Below, in pieces: positions 32,552-43,727 of a stretch of 64,000 bases of DNA (positions within the stretch are counted from its first letter, which is position 1; every line of letters begins with the position of its first letter). The DNA comes from Muscardinus avellanarius (Eukaryota; Chordata; Mammalia; Rodentia; Gliridae), in contig OY726565.1 in assembly GCA_963383645.1 (NCBI GenBank), positions 29,754,034-29,818,033 of the forward strand, in the 5' to 3' direction. The notes under the pieces were generated by a model, which searched no databases, was not told the DNA's origin, and worked only from the letters and a program-made list of their open reading frames with translations. A program made the position numbers and the translations under genes.

Positions 32552-32832
32552 GGCCCATTCCTGTTTTATTGAGGAATCTTCATACTGCTCTCCACAGTGG
32601 TCATACTAATTTACAATCCCACCAACAGTATATATGTATTTTTTATCCCCTCATCTTTGCTAGCATTTTTTATTATTTGATTTATTTATTTGTCATGCTG
32701 GAGACTGAGCCCAGGGCCTTGCACATGCTAGGCAAGTACTCTAACGCTGATCTACTTTCCCAGCCCTTGTTATTTGTATTTTTAATGATTGCCATTCTGA
32801 AGAGAGATGTAATCTTGGTGTAGTTTAAGTTT
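32552..32832 (-). mobile_element. Ancient L1M ORF2-end fragment
   Basis: GAGGAATCTTCATACTGCTC, ACTAATTTACAATCCCACCA, ACAGT, then after an inserted ID, AATGATTGCCATTCTGAAGA, TGTAATCTTGGTGTAGTTT follow L1M antisense order. It flanks the 5' end of the old L1. Confidence 0.75.
32686..32768 (-). mobile_element. ID SINE (tRNA-Ala derived monomer)
   Basis: Antisense ID: GTCATGCTGGAGACTGAGCC, CAGGGCCTTGCACATGCTAG, GCAAGTACTCTAACGCTGAT, CTACTTTCCCAGCCC, with the A-rich tail complement (TTTATTTATTTG) on its left. Inserted in L1M. Confidence 0.92.
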
Positions 32833-33912
32833 CATTTTACTAGGGAAATAATTTTAAAAATCAAAATTATATTGGTACAGACAATAAACATTATATACAA
32901 TGCATATGTGTATATATGGTTATGTATATGTATATCCATATATATGTACACATATGTATATGTATATATGGAAAATCTGGTATACTGTGTTATAGAGAAT
33001 GACAAAATTAGAAATACCTTTAAGGTCCAACAAGGGTTAAATGTTTAAATAAATAATATACTCCACATAAATTACATGATTCAGTTCACTCTGTTTTGAA
33101 AACTATACTTCTAAAAATAACTCTTCCACTAGATTATATGATGAGTGTAAGTCTCTGTACACTTTTAGCCCACTGGACTCAGATTTGAATTTTGATTGAT
33201 ATAAAGAAATAGTGAAACAGTTCTAGCTTAATAATTTTACTATGTGTTATCTATACAAGACTCTCAAGAAATTCCTGATAATAAGGTTTCTCAGAGCTGC
33301 CATGCTCCTGCCACGCTAATATCCCACTGGATAATACTCTTCCGCCTTTTTGGTTATCAAAATATAAAATTACTCTTATAATCATTTGTAAGTATTCACT
33401 GCCCTCTGATAGTCCCTCAATGCTGAGATAACTCATCCTCCCCCTCCCCTCAGAACTCTGTGGATGGTCCAACAATCCAGCAAGTAATGAGGTAAAGCCC
33501 AGAGGAGCAGCTGCATGGCTGGCATTCATCCTGAAAGCTAGAGCGTTCCATTACATTCAGGATATTTTAGATATTATTGCTGCTTCCTGTCCTTACCAAG
33601 TCCTTTTGATCCATATGTTCATTTTTTTCCTTTAATTTTATATTTGCTCTGTTGGTTCATTTCAGTTATTTATTGCTGGCAAAAAGAATTTTATTTTGTG
33701 TACTCTAATTCTTATTTTTTAATAAATCATATTGGAAATTCTTAATGTCAACTTAAAAATAAGTATAGAGAACTATATGAAGCCTAATTTATTTAAAACA
33801 TATTTTAAAATATTGGCACACCAAATATTGTCATGCATATTTGTATAATATATATGGAAAACATAGCATAATTTTGCAATGATCATTTTTTGGTATTAGA
33901 GTTTATGGGAAT
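32833..33912. other. Unique stretch with a (TATG)n tract
   Basis: TATATGGTTATGTATATG-like low-complexity tract at about 32905-32972; otherwise nothing recognised. Confidence 0.45.
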
Positions 33913-33913
33913 C

Positions 33914-34114
33914 TTTTGGGTGGTACTGGGGATTGAAACCAGAGGCATTCTGCCTCCCTAGACCCCCAGCCACATTTTATTATTTATTTTGAAAAAAACT
34001 CACTAAGTTGCAAAGTGCCTCAAAAGATGTTGAGGCTGGCGGAAAACCTGTGATCCTCTTGTCTCGGCCTCCTAAATACTGGTATTACAAGTGTGTACCA
34101 CCACTCCTGGTTAT
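33914..34114 (-). mobile_element. B1-dID-type SINE
   Basis: Antisense dimer: GGTGGTACTGGGGATTGAAA, linker TTTATTATTTATTTTGAAAA, B1 half to ACCACCACTCCTGGTTA. Confidence 0.88.
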
Positions 34115-34137
34115 AGGATTTTTTTTTACTTTATTTT

Positions 34138-34437
34138 ATTTTTTGGGGGGGGGACTTGAAATTGAACCTAGGAAGTCTTCATCTTCGCTGTACCACTAAC
34201 ATAATTTTTTATTATTTTTTGTTGGGGAATTTTTTTATTTTTTATTTATGTTTGTTTGTTTATTTCATTCTACCTCTGAGCTACACCCCCTGCCCTATTT
34301 TTTATTCTTCATTTTGAAACAAGGTCTCACTAAGTTGTGGCAGGCCTCACTATCTGAGGATGGCCATGAACCACGATCCTCCTGTCTCCGCCTCCCAAGT
34401 GCGGGGATTACAAGCGTGTGCCACTATGCTCGGCTTA
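34138..34437 (-). mobile_element. SINE cluster: isolated ID half plus a second dimer
   Basis: An antisense ID half at about 34150-34200 (GACTTGAAATTGAACCTAGG, CGCTGTACCACT) has no B1 partner. A second dimer follows at 34255-34437 (ACCTCTGAGCTACACCCCCT, GAAACAAGGTCTCACTAAG, GTGTGCCACTATGCTCGGCT) whose outermost ID sequence is missing. Confidence 0.75.
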
Positions 34438-34870
34438 ATTGATATACTTTTGTTGGTGCATTATAATTACACATCATAGCAAAATCCAATGTGATACAAA
34501 CATACCTGCACACAACACTTGGTGTGATCTCTCCAGATCTCATCCCACGTCTCCCAGGCCAAGTACATGGTAGTGAGTGAGATTAGCAGTGTCACCTTCT
34601 TATATAAACAGAGCATTATTCGTACCATTTTCTTCATCCAGCCTCCTTTATCCCTCCCTGCCTCCTTCCATCAATCCTTTGCACTGTTTCACTGGCTTCT
34701 ATCCTCATTTTTCTGAAGTCCCTTTTGTTTTCTATTTTCTCTAGTTTCCACTTATGAGAGAAAGCATACAATACTTGGTTTTCTGAGATTGCTCACTTAG
34801 CATAATATTTATTCTTTATTTTAAAAAATCTGTATGTATGCATTTTTAAATAATTAGAATGGATTATAGC
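34438..34870 (-). mobile_element. Diverged L1 3'UTR
   Basis: TTTTGTTGGTGCATTATAAT, TACACATCATAG, ACCTGCACACAACACTTGGT at the 3' end, and TTCTGAGATTGCTCACTTAG, CATAATATTTATTC further 5'. It resembles the 46.45 kb copy (CACACCACACTTGGTGCCC). Confidence 0.65.
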
Positions 34871-36548
34871 TCCATTAAAAGGATTTTGTGTGTCCGGTAC
34901 TGTTGCAGGTAAATTTATATCCTTGTCATTAATGATTGTCACATGCATAGCTGTTTTAAGCCCCAAGATGAAGGATAATAAGATGACATAGATTAGAGCT
35001 GCAAATATCCTCTGGTTTTATTTTAGTTGCACATTTTGATCTTTATCTCATATGTCTATATATACATATCTGTTTCACAATGTGTAATTCTTGCCATCTT
35101 TGTTGATAAACTGACTTGATACTAACTTACATAGGCTTATTTACAAGATGATAAATTACATGATCTTATTTTTAGAGGTTATGCCAATTTTCAATTTATA
35201 CAATTATTTAGGAAAATATTAGTCTTTCAATTATCATCAGTCTTCTCTGTATGATGGGAGTGGAGCTGGGATCAGTTTCTACCCAAAGGCACAAATACAT
35301 TTAGTTTTTAAAGACAAAAATTAAAAATCATGCTACTGTCCATAGGTAAAGGTTTTGGCTAGGCCTTTACTTGGATGGAAAATGCCACATTTTCATAAAA
35401 ACATGAAAACAAATCCCACTTAAAATGCTGAATTAGTGCTTATAAAGCACAAGACAATGAGCTCCATGTTCATAGCCGAGCCTTCTGGTGACCCATAGCA
35501 GCTCTGGGGCCCTGGGCCAGGACTGCACATCCAAATGATGGAAGAAGTGCCTCCGGAGGCCCTCACCCCCACATGGGATGATGAGAGTCTCTGCTCACGT
35601 GCATGATTAAATGCCACCCAAGGACTTCATTAGGAAGTACAGTATGACATTTTCTGAAACTTTTCCAGAGAAAAGCAATGTTAAGGTATTATAAATAAAT
35701 ATATTTTGAGGTATCTTACAGTTATGTTGGAATTTAATGTCTTTCTTGAGCTCATGGTTTAGCAAGAAGTACACATAACGCAGGCCAGGTGCCCGCTTCC
35801 GGACACTTGAATGTGTTTACTATCATAGGTGGAGTTAGCAACAGTTCTTGAAATTCCCTGTTGGATACCTTTCTCCACTGACCTTCTGGCCAGGCTCACA
35901 AGAGCCAGTAGAGTGTTCAGAGCAACTGTTCCATGGCTGAGCCTGCATCCCTGAATCACTCGGTTGGTCACCTGCCAAGTGATTAATTGAGGTGAATGAA
36001 AAACAAGGTTGTCTGTGATAATAAAAGCATGTAAACAAGCACATCCATAACATCTGAAAATATCGTCAGGGATCCTGCCAGGGTCCTGCTGTGAATGCAG
36101 GGAATGTTTCGGCAGTGAGATCCCCAGCAGAGAAAGCCATGCATGAATTACTGCCACACTTCATTCGGGCCTCTGCTTCAGTGCTGTCTCCCGACCTCCC
36201 CATACGGGATGGCAGTGCCACTGTCTTCCAGTGCTTCAGTTTTCTTCCTACCGCTTATTATGTATATATGTCACTATTTAATATTGTAGATATATTTTTA
36301 AAAATATCTATCAACATGCTATTGTCTAATATGATATATACTATATAGTATAGTTAAAGTGAAAGATAGGACTCAATGTATAATATAAAGTGGATGCAGT
36401 CTCACTAAGAAAACCTTCCTTCTAAAGTCCTGTCACATGTAAACAGTACTTGACATGTAATAGGATCCTAAAACATATTTTTGAGTGACTAAAGAGATTA
36501 ACTAAAACTTAACAATTTTTTGTAGTCTTGTTAAGTGGCTATCTTCTT

Positions 36549-36550
<2 letters not shown>
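34871..36550. other. Low-repeat unique stretch
   Basis: One of the few >1.5 kb blocks with no recognised young repeat. It has a 132-residue minus-strand frame at 35759-36157 with unremarkable composition (YGCACLHAF, LNTLLALVSLARRS) and no domain I recognise. I do not call a gene; a diverged retrocopy or chance frame is possible. Confidence 0.4.

Positions 36551-36552
<2 letters not shown>

Positions 36553-36594
<42 letters not shown>
36553..36594. repeat. (CT)n microsatellite
   Basis: About 21 CT units preceded by TTCTTTCTTT. Confidence 0.97.
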
Positions 36595-36597
<3 letters not shown>

Positions 36598-36970
36598 TAT
36601 CTTCTACTGAAGGCACAGCTCTAGGTCAAATAGCAGTAACTTATGGGAATCAGGGCATGAATCCATATCATTCTTTTTTTTTACTTCAAAAATATTTTCC
36701 CATTATATTACCACCTCTCATTGTAATGTATTTTAGAAACCCAGTAGTCTATTAAATGGTCCCCTATTGACAGTTTCTAGCCACAGGATTTATTATTCAG
36801 AAATATCTATTTGATATCTATTACAAATTAGTCACTCTGTTGGTGCTTGAAATCTAAAAACAAAACACTGCCCTCACATGCAAAGGACTCTGTCTTATAC
36901 AAACATACACAAAAATGTGTCATAATTTCTTGAAAATTTTTGTACAATTTGTACAGCAAAAAATCTCATG
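36595..36970. other. Unique stretch
   Basis: Nothing recognised. Confidence 0.5.
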
Positions 36971-36971
36971 G

Positions 36972-37165
36972 TTTTTTTTTGTGTGGTGGTATTGGGGTTC
37001 CTGGAAGCCCTTCTACCTCTGGGCTACACTCCCAGACCATTTTATACTTTTTATATTTGGATACAGGGTCTCTTAAGCCAGCACGGCTGGCCTCAAACCT
37101 GTGTGATCCTCCTGTCTCCACCTCCCAAGCATGGAGATTACAAGTGTGCACCACCACGCGCGGCT
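36972..37165 (-). mobile_element. B1-dID-type SINE (GGGAGTGTAGCCC subfamily)
   Basis: Antisense dimer: TGGTATTGGGGTTCCTGGAA, GGGCTACACTCCCAGACC, linker, GGGTCTCTTAAGCCAGCACG, CCTGTGTGATCCTCCTGTC to CACCACGCGCGGCT. Shares the unusual CTTAAGCCAGC and CACTCCCAGACC with the copies at 17.9 and 27.9 kb. Confidence 0.9.
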
Positions 37166-37207
37166 AAAATCTCATGTTTAACTTTAAAAATTATTTTTCT
37201 AGGATAT

Positions 37208-37210
<3 letters not shown>

Positions 37211-37245
<35 letters not shown>
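37211..37245. repeat. (CA)n microsatellite
   Basis: About 17 CA units; it lies beyond the 5' (not tail) end of the nearby minus-strand SINE. Confidence 0.97.
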
Positions 37246-37246
<1 letters not shown>

Positions 37247-38625
37247 CTCACACTTTATAATAAAATAACGAGTATGGGTGTTTGACCTTATATTTTTTAC
37301 TCTTTGAGTGCAATTGTATTTTAGAATATATATAATCTCCCAAATACCTGAGCACAGAAGAAAGTTCCATTTTCTTATTTGTTAGAACCTGAGCATCAAG
37401 TCAAATGTTATACTCAGAAATAGCAGCTTCACTTGAAGGTTTCTCTGCACAGTTCTTGTCTTCAAAAGAGTCAGTGGAAAAGAGAAAGCAAAGGCTTTTT
37501 CAATTATTTATTTTTTCCAGGTTGAAAAAATTTTACTTATTCTTTACTCTGGATATCAATTATTCTTTTCACTTACTTGCATTATCTTTCCATATACACA
37601 CTTTTTCCAGGATCGTATTTGGCCTGTGGATGACCTCACAGGTAATTTATTTTGCAAATAGTTCATGTTTGATCTATGTGGCATGACAAAGAGCTTTTAT
37701 ATTATTCACTGACTGCAATGGAAGGTTGGAAACAAAATCCTATCTGACAGTCCTTGTCAGTAAGCAGTGAGTGTGCTGACTGTGTGTGAGTGCTGAGAGC
37801 AGGAACTCTTTGCATATGTAATTTCAAATTCTACTGGCTACTAAATTCTTTTAGCCAATAATGATGCTATCTCTCTCTTAATAAGCATGGATAAGCTTGG
37901 TGTTGGAATGTCTTATTTTAATCTATCAAAAGGTATTTAGGTTTGACTAAATAATTTCAAGCAGTCTTGCTATTTGTAAAAATGACCTTAAAGTAGTATA
38001 GACTTGAAATTCTTTTCATTCAGAAAGTATGAAAAGCTTTTATTAGAAAATTCCATATCTAGCCTCTATAATGTATGTTATAATAATTTTTACTGTCTTT
38101 ATTCATATCCTAAATACAAGAATTAAATTGCAAATTAAGTTTAAGATACATTCATTTAGAATGTTGAATAATTGTACCAAATTGATGAGCATATTTATAC
38201 CACATATAAGGCACTGTTTTGCAATGTAAATTTTCTGGGAACTTTAAGCAATGCTTTGATCAGAGTTCTGAAGTCATATAAAATTTAACGTAAATTACTA
38301 ATACTTCTTAAAGTATATTGGCCTGTAAGTTAAAAAAATCATTCTCTTCATACACATTATTTGGAAACAAAAAGCACTCTCACATTCACTCCCAATAATT
38401 TGGGAACTTGACAGTGTAGCCCAAGATATGCTTGCTGCAAGTAGTGTTCTTGGCCACTAGTCAGCACAGACTATTTTCCTGTTCCAATCTCCACTTGCTC
38501 TGGTGAACTTCCCTGTCACTGTTTCTGCCCAAGCAATAAATATGCCACCAAATCTCATGTTGGAGGGAGAGAGAAAACCCTATCTTCTAATTGCCAAAGA
38601 AAACATAAAGGCAACTTACATAGTG
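37246..38625. other. AT-rich unique stretch
   Basis: Nothing recognised; a 93-residue plus frame at 37405-37686 has no motif. Confidence 0.45.
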
Positions 38626-38634
38626 AACTACCAA
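38626..38634. repeat. Target-site duplication of U6-L1 chimera, left
   Basis: AACTACCAA; repeated at 39126-39134, just beyond the U6 5' end. Confidence 0.65.
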
Positions 38635-39018
38635 TTTTTAAAAATTTTTATTTATTTATTATTTTTGAATGCATTAATTTATTTTTAATACAAATTTTTT
38701 ATTGAAAATAAATGATATACATTTAAACTGTACTTGGTGCCCTCTCCCCCCTGCCCCCATTTTCCTTTCCCCCCTCCCACCAATGATTGTCCAGGGTAAC
38801 CATGCCATATCCATACTTTTACACATATTCGGATGTAGACCCTCATTAATCAAGTGCAGCCTTCCTCTTCTCCTATATTTCCATTCAAACTTTGCTGATA
38901 TTTCCCCTCCATTATCTGGAGTCCTGCTGGTATCCTCTATGTTCCCTAGTTTGGGAATATTAGAGGAAACATATGTACCTTCTCCTTCTGCGCTTGGCTG
39001 ATCTCACTTAACATAATA
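38635..39018 (-). mobile_element. L1 3' end fused to U6 snRNA
   Basis: On the minus strand the L1 part runs from GTTAAGTGAGATCAGCC next to the U6 3' end, through the L1 3'UTR (minus: GGGGGGAAAGGAAAATGGG-like purine tract near 38750-38775), to an A-rich tail at 38635-38700 (TTTATTTATTATTTTTG on plus). Both parts share orientation and lie inside one pair of short target duplications. Confidence 0.75.
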
Positions 39019-39124
39019 AAAATATGGAAGGCTTCACGAATTTGCATGTCATCCTTGCACAGGGGCCATGCTAATCTTCTCTGTATCATTCCAATTTTAG
39101 TAGATGTGCTGCCGAAGCGAGCAC
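39018..39124 (-). pseudogene. U6 snRNA retrocopy (5' part of U6-L1 chimera)
   Basis: Nearly full-length U6: minus strand starts GTGCTCGCTTCGGCAGCAC and contains ACTAAAATTGGAA, ACAGAGAAGATTAGCATGGC, CCCTGTGCAAGGATGACATG and ends TTCCATATTTTT. About five substitutions against the vertebrate U6 I know (for example ATC for ATA near the 5' stem, TGTGC for TGCGC, AGCCTT for AGCGTT). The ACAGAGA and AGC catalytic boxes are intact. Upstream there is no TATA box near -30, so it is a retrocopy, not a working pol III gene. Confidence 0.95.
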
Positions 39125-39125
39125 A

Positions 39126-39134
39126 AACTACCAA
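39126..39134. repeat. Target-site duplication of U6-L1 chimera, right
   Basis: AACTACCAA, identical to 38626-38634. Confidence 0.65.
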
Positions 39135-39719
39135 ATATCTACAGAGATTTTACTCAGACTGTCAATTTCTATTTTTTTCCATATTAATTGAGTGCAAAAG
39201 CCGGACCATCCTCAGAACGAATTGTCTTTTGCAACCTTTCAGCCAGACCTTGAAACAACCTTTTGCACTAAAACTACACAAAGAGAACAGCCATCATGAG
39301 AGTGATAGATGTCATGAAGGATATTTATGTACAATATTCTGACTTTAAATATTAACAGCTAGTTGAAAGTAATATTAGTGATATTTTACTTGAATACACA
39401 AATATGCTTTAATTACCATGTATTCCAGATAGAAGAGTTGGGATTCCTATAGAGCACATTACTTTTCAAACTATTTCAGTTCCAGAATATTATTTAATAG
39501 TTGGGGGGATATCCAGGGAAAAGTTTCGCTAAAATGATGTCAAAGTCCCAGCACTGGTTAACTAACCAGTTGCAGCCTGAATTCCATCCTCCATTTTTAG
39601 GATGAATTCCCTGAACACTGTTGTGGGGTTACCTCTTAACTGGATTACTAATGTGTATATCTTTGGTAGAAGAACCTTCCAGAGAGACATGTGGGATAGA
39701 ATTTTGCCCTATTCTCTTT
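39135..39719. other. Unique stretch
   Basis: Nothing recognised. Confidence 0.5.
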
Positions 39720-39721
39720 TT

Positions 39722-39972
39722 TAAAATTAATTAATTTTTTTATCTAATTTCCTCTAGCTTTTTAAAATGTATAATAATATATTTGAAAAAATTTTAAAAA
39801 TGTATAGTTCACTATTGTTAGCTATAGCTACCCTACTGTTCAATAGCATACCAATCATTTAATTTAAAAATTTACATAAAGTAAAATTATTTTATATATA
39901 GTAAATTATTAAAATAGTATATGTAATATAATATATGTAATTATAAATACTATATTACACATAGCATATATA
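39722..39972 (-). mobile_element. Ancient L1M-type 3'UTR fragment
   Basis: CACTATTGTTAGCTATAGCT, ACCCTACTGTTCAATAGCAT parallels L1M antisense text ('ttattaactatagtcaccctactgtgc'). The right part is AT-rich. Confidence 0.6.
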
Positions 39973-39973
39973 A

Positions 39974-40066
39974 TTTATGGGGGTACTGGAGATTAACCCA
40001 AAGGCTTTCTACTTTTGAGCTATACGCTCAAGCCTTTTAAAATTATTTTTTATTTTGAAATAGCCT
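39974..40066 (-). mobile_element. SINE ID half, split by an antiparallel SINE
   Basis: Antisense ID half GGGGGTACTGGAGATTAACC, TTTTGAGCTATACGCTCAAG and linker TTATTTTTTATTTTGAAATA. The B1 half resumes at about 40392. Confidence 0.8.
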
Positions 40067-40391
40067 CTGCTAGGTGTGGTGGTGCATGCTTGTGATCCCA
40101 GTATTCCAGTATTTGGGAAGCTGGGACAGGAGCATCATGGTTCAAGGCCAGCCTTAGCGACTACTTAGTGAGGCCCTTTGAAACTCAGTGAGACCCTGTT
40201 TCAAAATAAAAAAATTAAAAATAAAAACATAGGGCTTGAGGTGTAGCTTGGAGGTAGAAAGCCCTTGGGTTCCATTCCCAGTACCAAAAAAATAAATAAA
40301 TAAAAGAAAAAGAAAAAAGAAAAAAGGAAAGAAAAGAAAAAAAAAAAGAAAAAAGAAAAGAAAAAAAAAAACAAAAAAGAAAAGTAAAAGA
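40067..40391 (+). mobile_element. B1-dID-type SINE with long A-rich tail
   Basis: Sense dimer: GCTAGGTGTGGTGGTGCATG, GAGACCCTGTTTCAAAATAA, ID half GGTGTAGCTTGGAGGTAGAA to TTCCATTCCCAGTACC, then a ~105 bp A-rich tail with AAATAAATAAATAAAAG and AAAAGAAAAA words. Inserted in opposite orientation inside another SINE. Confidence 0.9.
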
Positions 40392-40495
40392 ATCAGGCTT
40401 TTATCTTAACACTCACTGTCCTGAAACCTGCAGTCTTTCTGTCCCACCCTCCAGAGGGTACTGAGATTACAGGTGTGCACCATTGGACCTGGTCT
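40392..40495 (-). mobile_element. SINE B1 half (continuation)
   Basis: Antisense B1 half: CTGTCCTGAAACCTGCAGTC, GTACTGAGATTACAGGTGTG, CACCATTGGACCTGG. Right part of the SINE beginning at 39974. Confidence 0.75.
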
Positions 40496-40524
40496 ATAAT
40501 TTGTATTTATTGTATTTATATGTA

Positions 40525-40525
<1 letters not shown>

Positions 40526-40573
<48 letters not shown>

Positions 40574-40760
40574 GTGTTACTGGGATTGAATCCAGGCACA
40601 TTTTACCTCTGAGCTATTTTCTTACCCTATTTTATTTACTTAGTTTTGAAACAGCATCTCACTAAGTTGCTGAGGGCCTCAAGGAGTTGCTGAAGGTGCC
40701 ATCCTCCTTTTCCAGCCTCCCAAATACTGGAATTATAGGTGTGTGCCATCATGCTCAGCC
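40526..40760 (-). mobile_element. B1-dID-type SINE with (GT)n tail
   Basis: Antisense dimer: GTTACTGGGATTGAATCCAG, linker, GAAACAGCATCTCACTAAG to CATCATGCTCAGCCTG. A (GT)22 array at 40527-40572 is in the tail position. Confidence 0.9.
40527..40573. repeat. (GT)n microsatellite at a SINE 3' end
   Basis: About 22 GT units adjoining the antisense ID half. Confidence 0.97.
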
Positions 40761-41372
40761 TGTAAGATTGTTTATCCAGTTTGCAAAAAGAATCAATCTT
40801 ATAATTAACTTTGTATAAGAAATGAAAATAAAGTGAATACAGAAAAAAAGAAAAGATTTTTTTTTAATGTTGCACAAAGCTCAGATAGATTACTGTAACT
40901 TTATTAGTGGTACGACACTATTTAAATGCCTGAGGCTTTCATGTATTCAACCAAGGCAGGCCTTGACAAATTTAAAAACAGCCAGAAATGTTTCACATCC
41001 TGTAAAGACCCTGAACTGGAAGATCTGTACGGCACTTCAGCAGTGGATTTCAGCTTGTTGCACAATGCCACGTAAAGTGATCTTCTGAACCCCAGGCTTT
41101 CCTGATATTCCCTGGTATGTGATTTGAACAGCTCTGGTTCTACTTGCAACTGAGTCATCAAAAGTGATTAACAGACAAAGAGTAAAATGGTCAGTGCCAG
41201 TCCACCCAAAGGATCATTTGTGAGTGAAAGTGATTCAGGAATTCATGAGGTTTTCCTTCTGACCTGGACATTTGGAAATTACCAATGGGAATCAATTTAC
41301 TGTGAAATTTTACTCTGGATTTAGTTTATCTAAAGACTTTAAATATGCAGTTATACTGCAGAATTTTTTAAA
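40761..41372. other. Unique stretch with overlapping short frames
   Basis: A 73-residue plus frame (40867-41088) and 79-residue minus frame (40922-41161) overlap. Neither shows a domain, and I cannot support a gene. Confidence 0.4.
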
Positions 41373-41374
41373 AA

Positions 41375-41612
41375 ATAATCTGCCCCGTTAGTCCAGTGAT
41401 CGACAAATGTGCCCAATGGGATAGATCTGGTATGTCTCCTTTTTATATAAATAGAATTTTATTGGAACACAGCCAAACACATTTATTTCTTTATGGTATA
41501 GAGCTAGGTTTTTGCTATAATAACAATGTCGAGTATTTATTATAGAAATTGTGTGGTCTGAAAGATCTAAAATATTTGCAATCTTGTCCTTTAAAGAAGA
41601 AAACTTTCAATT
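41375..41612 (+). mobile_element. Ancient hAT-like (MER1-group) DNA transposon remnant
   Basis: ATAGAATTTTATTGGAACAC, AGCCAAACACATTTATTTCT, TATGGTATAGAGCTAGG, TGTGTGGTCTGAAAGATCTA, AAATATTTGCAATCTTGTCC, TTTAAAGAAGAAAACTT. Same family and orientation as 24.21 kb, and closer to the consensus I remember. Confidence 0.65.
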
Positions 41613-41649
41613 AATTGTTATATAAACAGACTAGTATTATCATGGGTTA

Positions 41650-41822
41650 CCTGCCACTTATTATCTGACAGACTTTGTGGTAAACCCTTCCCATACTTCT
41701 TTTATCTCAGGATTTATACTAAATATATGAGAAAGGAGAGACAAAGGAAATGTAAGCTGTTTGTCCATGTAGATAGTGGAGCTGGGACCAAGCCTCTGGT
41801 CTAACTTCAACCCTTACAGTTC
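41650..41822 (+). mobile_element. MIR SINE
   Basis: CTTCCCATACTTCTTTTATC, AGGAAATGTAAGCTGTTTGT, CCATGTAGATAGTGGAGCTG, GGACCAAGCCTCTGGTCTAA: order of the MIR core and 3' half ('ttgtccaaggtcacacagctagt...agagctgggattc'). Confidence 0.65.
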
Positions 41823-43200
41823 CTACTAATTCATATCTCCTCCAACAAGTCCATGTTGCTTTTTTCCTAGGAAATCTGCATGGTTTGAACTTCTGGAAAA
41901 AAGTGCCAATTGATTAAGTAAGTATATTAGCTGCCTGGATATGAAGTTATGCTTAATACAAAGCAGAGGGGGGAAATTGCTTGTAAGCTTTTGTGAAGTG
42001 TAAAGAGTTCAGGCTGAGTATTCAGAATAGTCTCGCCTTAGTCTGGTTTAAAACTTTAAACAAACCTCTCTGTGAGAGTCACAATTTGATCATTAATTAT
42101 TGCTTTTTGGTAAACCTCGAGATCATGCATTTGCCCTCTTCATCTTTTAGAAGGAATGAAAGCCACAACACTCAGGGCTCTCAGGATGATATCTGTGTTC
42201 TCACTCATGTCTGGCCAGTTGAGTCTCTAAGAGTTCTGTAGAAAGGCAGGGTTTACTAAAAACACATAAGCAAAACGGGATTAACTATGGTGTAGCCAGA
42301 GGATTCCCCCCACCAAGGGTCCACATCCTATTGCAAAATGATATGGAAAGAAGGCTCTGTGCAGAGGACCTATTCATTCTGACAGGGCGGCCCTGTTGTT
42401 GCTGTGAAACAAGAGGGCTTCACCCAGTCTCCAAGCCATGTTACATATTCCCTGGGAACCATCAGCAAAGTATCCAGACTCATTTTTTCATCCATTCAAG
42501 GATTAGAGCTTTAACCCAGAGTGCGTACACTCATGAGAAATTGTCAAAGTAGGTGTTTTATTTTTTATTTTTTAACCCCACATTTACCCATGAAGAATTT
42601 GAGAGAGTTCCAATAAAGTACACATCAAATTAACATCGAAGAATAACAACTCAATCATCTTCCAGCAACTTCCAGAGGCTAGATATTTCTAAAACACAGA
42701 TTGATATATTCCCTGGTGTGGAAGAGGAAAGAAGGAGATGGGTAAGGACATGCCGTTATAGTTTCATAAAATGAGTTTGAAAGGAAATGTAGCCTTCAAA
42801 GACATCTATCCTAAATCCCTAAGGTAGGCCTGTCTGAGGGAGGCTGTCTATGGCGCTGCCTTCATATGTTCCCACCTGGGGAGTATCACCCACCTGAACA
42901 CAGTGCAGAACACTGAGATTCTTCAGAACACCGGGATATGCTATATGTTACGGCTCCCCAAGTTATTCTAGAGATTCTTTCTTTTGGCTTCAATATAATG
43001 CAAATTAAGAAAATGTTTCTGATTTACAGAAAATAACTAAATACTGCTTTTTCAATAGCGAGAGAACCTTGAAAAAGTGGAAATCATTATATAATCTGAG
43101 TAAATATTATTAGTCATAATACATATCCCTCTGCATCCTAAAATATAATATTACTGACAAAAAGAAATTAAATTGTGGAATATTGACTATAAGTCACTTA
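41823..43200. other. Unique stretch
   Basis: Low-repeat DNA with no recognised gene or family; short frames at 41993-42241 and 42331-42552 lack motifs. Confidence 0.4.
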
Positions 43201-43221
43201 ATAAAAACTTTTTTATGATTT

Positions 43222-43727
43222 AATTTAATTTTTAAATTTTTTTTATTGGTGCATTGTAGTCATACATCTTAATGGAGTACAAGATGGTAGAGGCATGCAT
43301 GCACACATCACTCATTTAGCCCAATTTCCACCCCATTTCTTCCCTCCCATCCTCTTCTCATGTTTGGCTGTGATTGACTTTGATATGTTTGTTAATGTAC
43401 ACCATGTACATTAGGGAATTTCCCTCTCTCCCTCTCAGATCCCCCTCAATTAGGACACCTTATTTGCTTATCTATAGTTTCTCCGTCTTCATCTAGAGTT
43501 CATCCTATGAGTTACTCCTATGACCCATTCTCTCCCTAGCTTCTGCATATTAGGGAGAGCATCTTATTTCTAATTTTTTTGTGACTGTCTAATCTCACTT
43601 AGCATGATGTTCTGTAGTCCCATCCATTTCCCTGTAAATGACACAATTTTGTTCTTCTTTATGGCTGAGTAAAATCACACTGTATACACATCCCATAATT
43701 TTGTACTCCATTCATCTGTTGATGAAC
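43222..43727 (-). mobile_element. L1 3' end, direct part of a twin-primed insertion
   Basis: Antisense L1 3' end: TTTTTATTGGTGCATTGTAG, CATACATCTTAATGGAGTAC through TTATGGCTGAGTAAAATCAC to TCCATTCATCTGTTGATG. It stops at text equivalent to about 48690 of the full-length copy and is joined to the same L1 in opposite orientation. Confidence 0.9.

Noticed and set aside
39018..39124. Functional U6 snRNA gene
   Set aside because: About five substitutions, no TATA box at the expected distance upstream and fusion to an L1 tail show it is a retrocopy.
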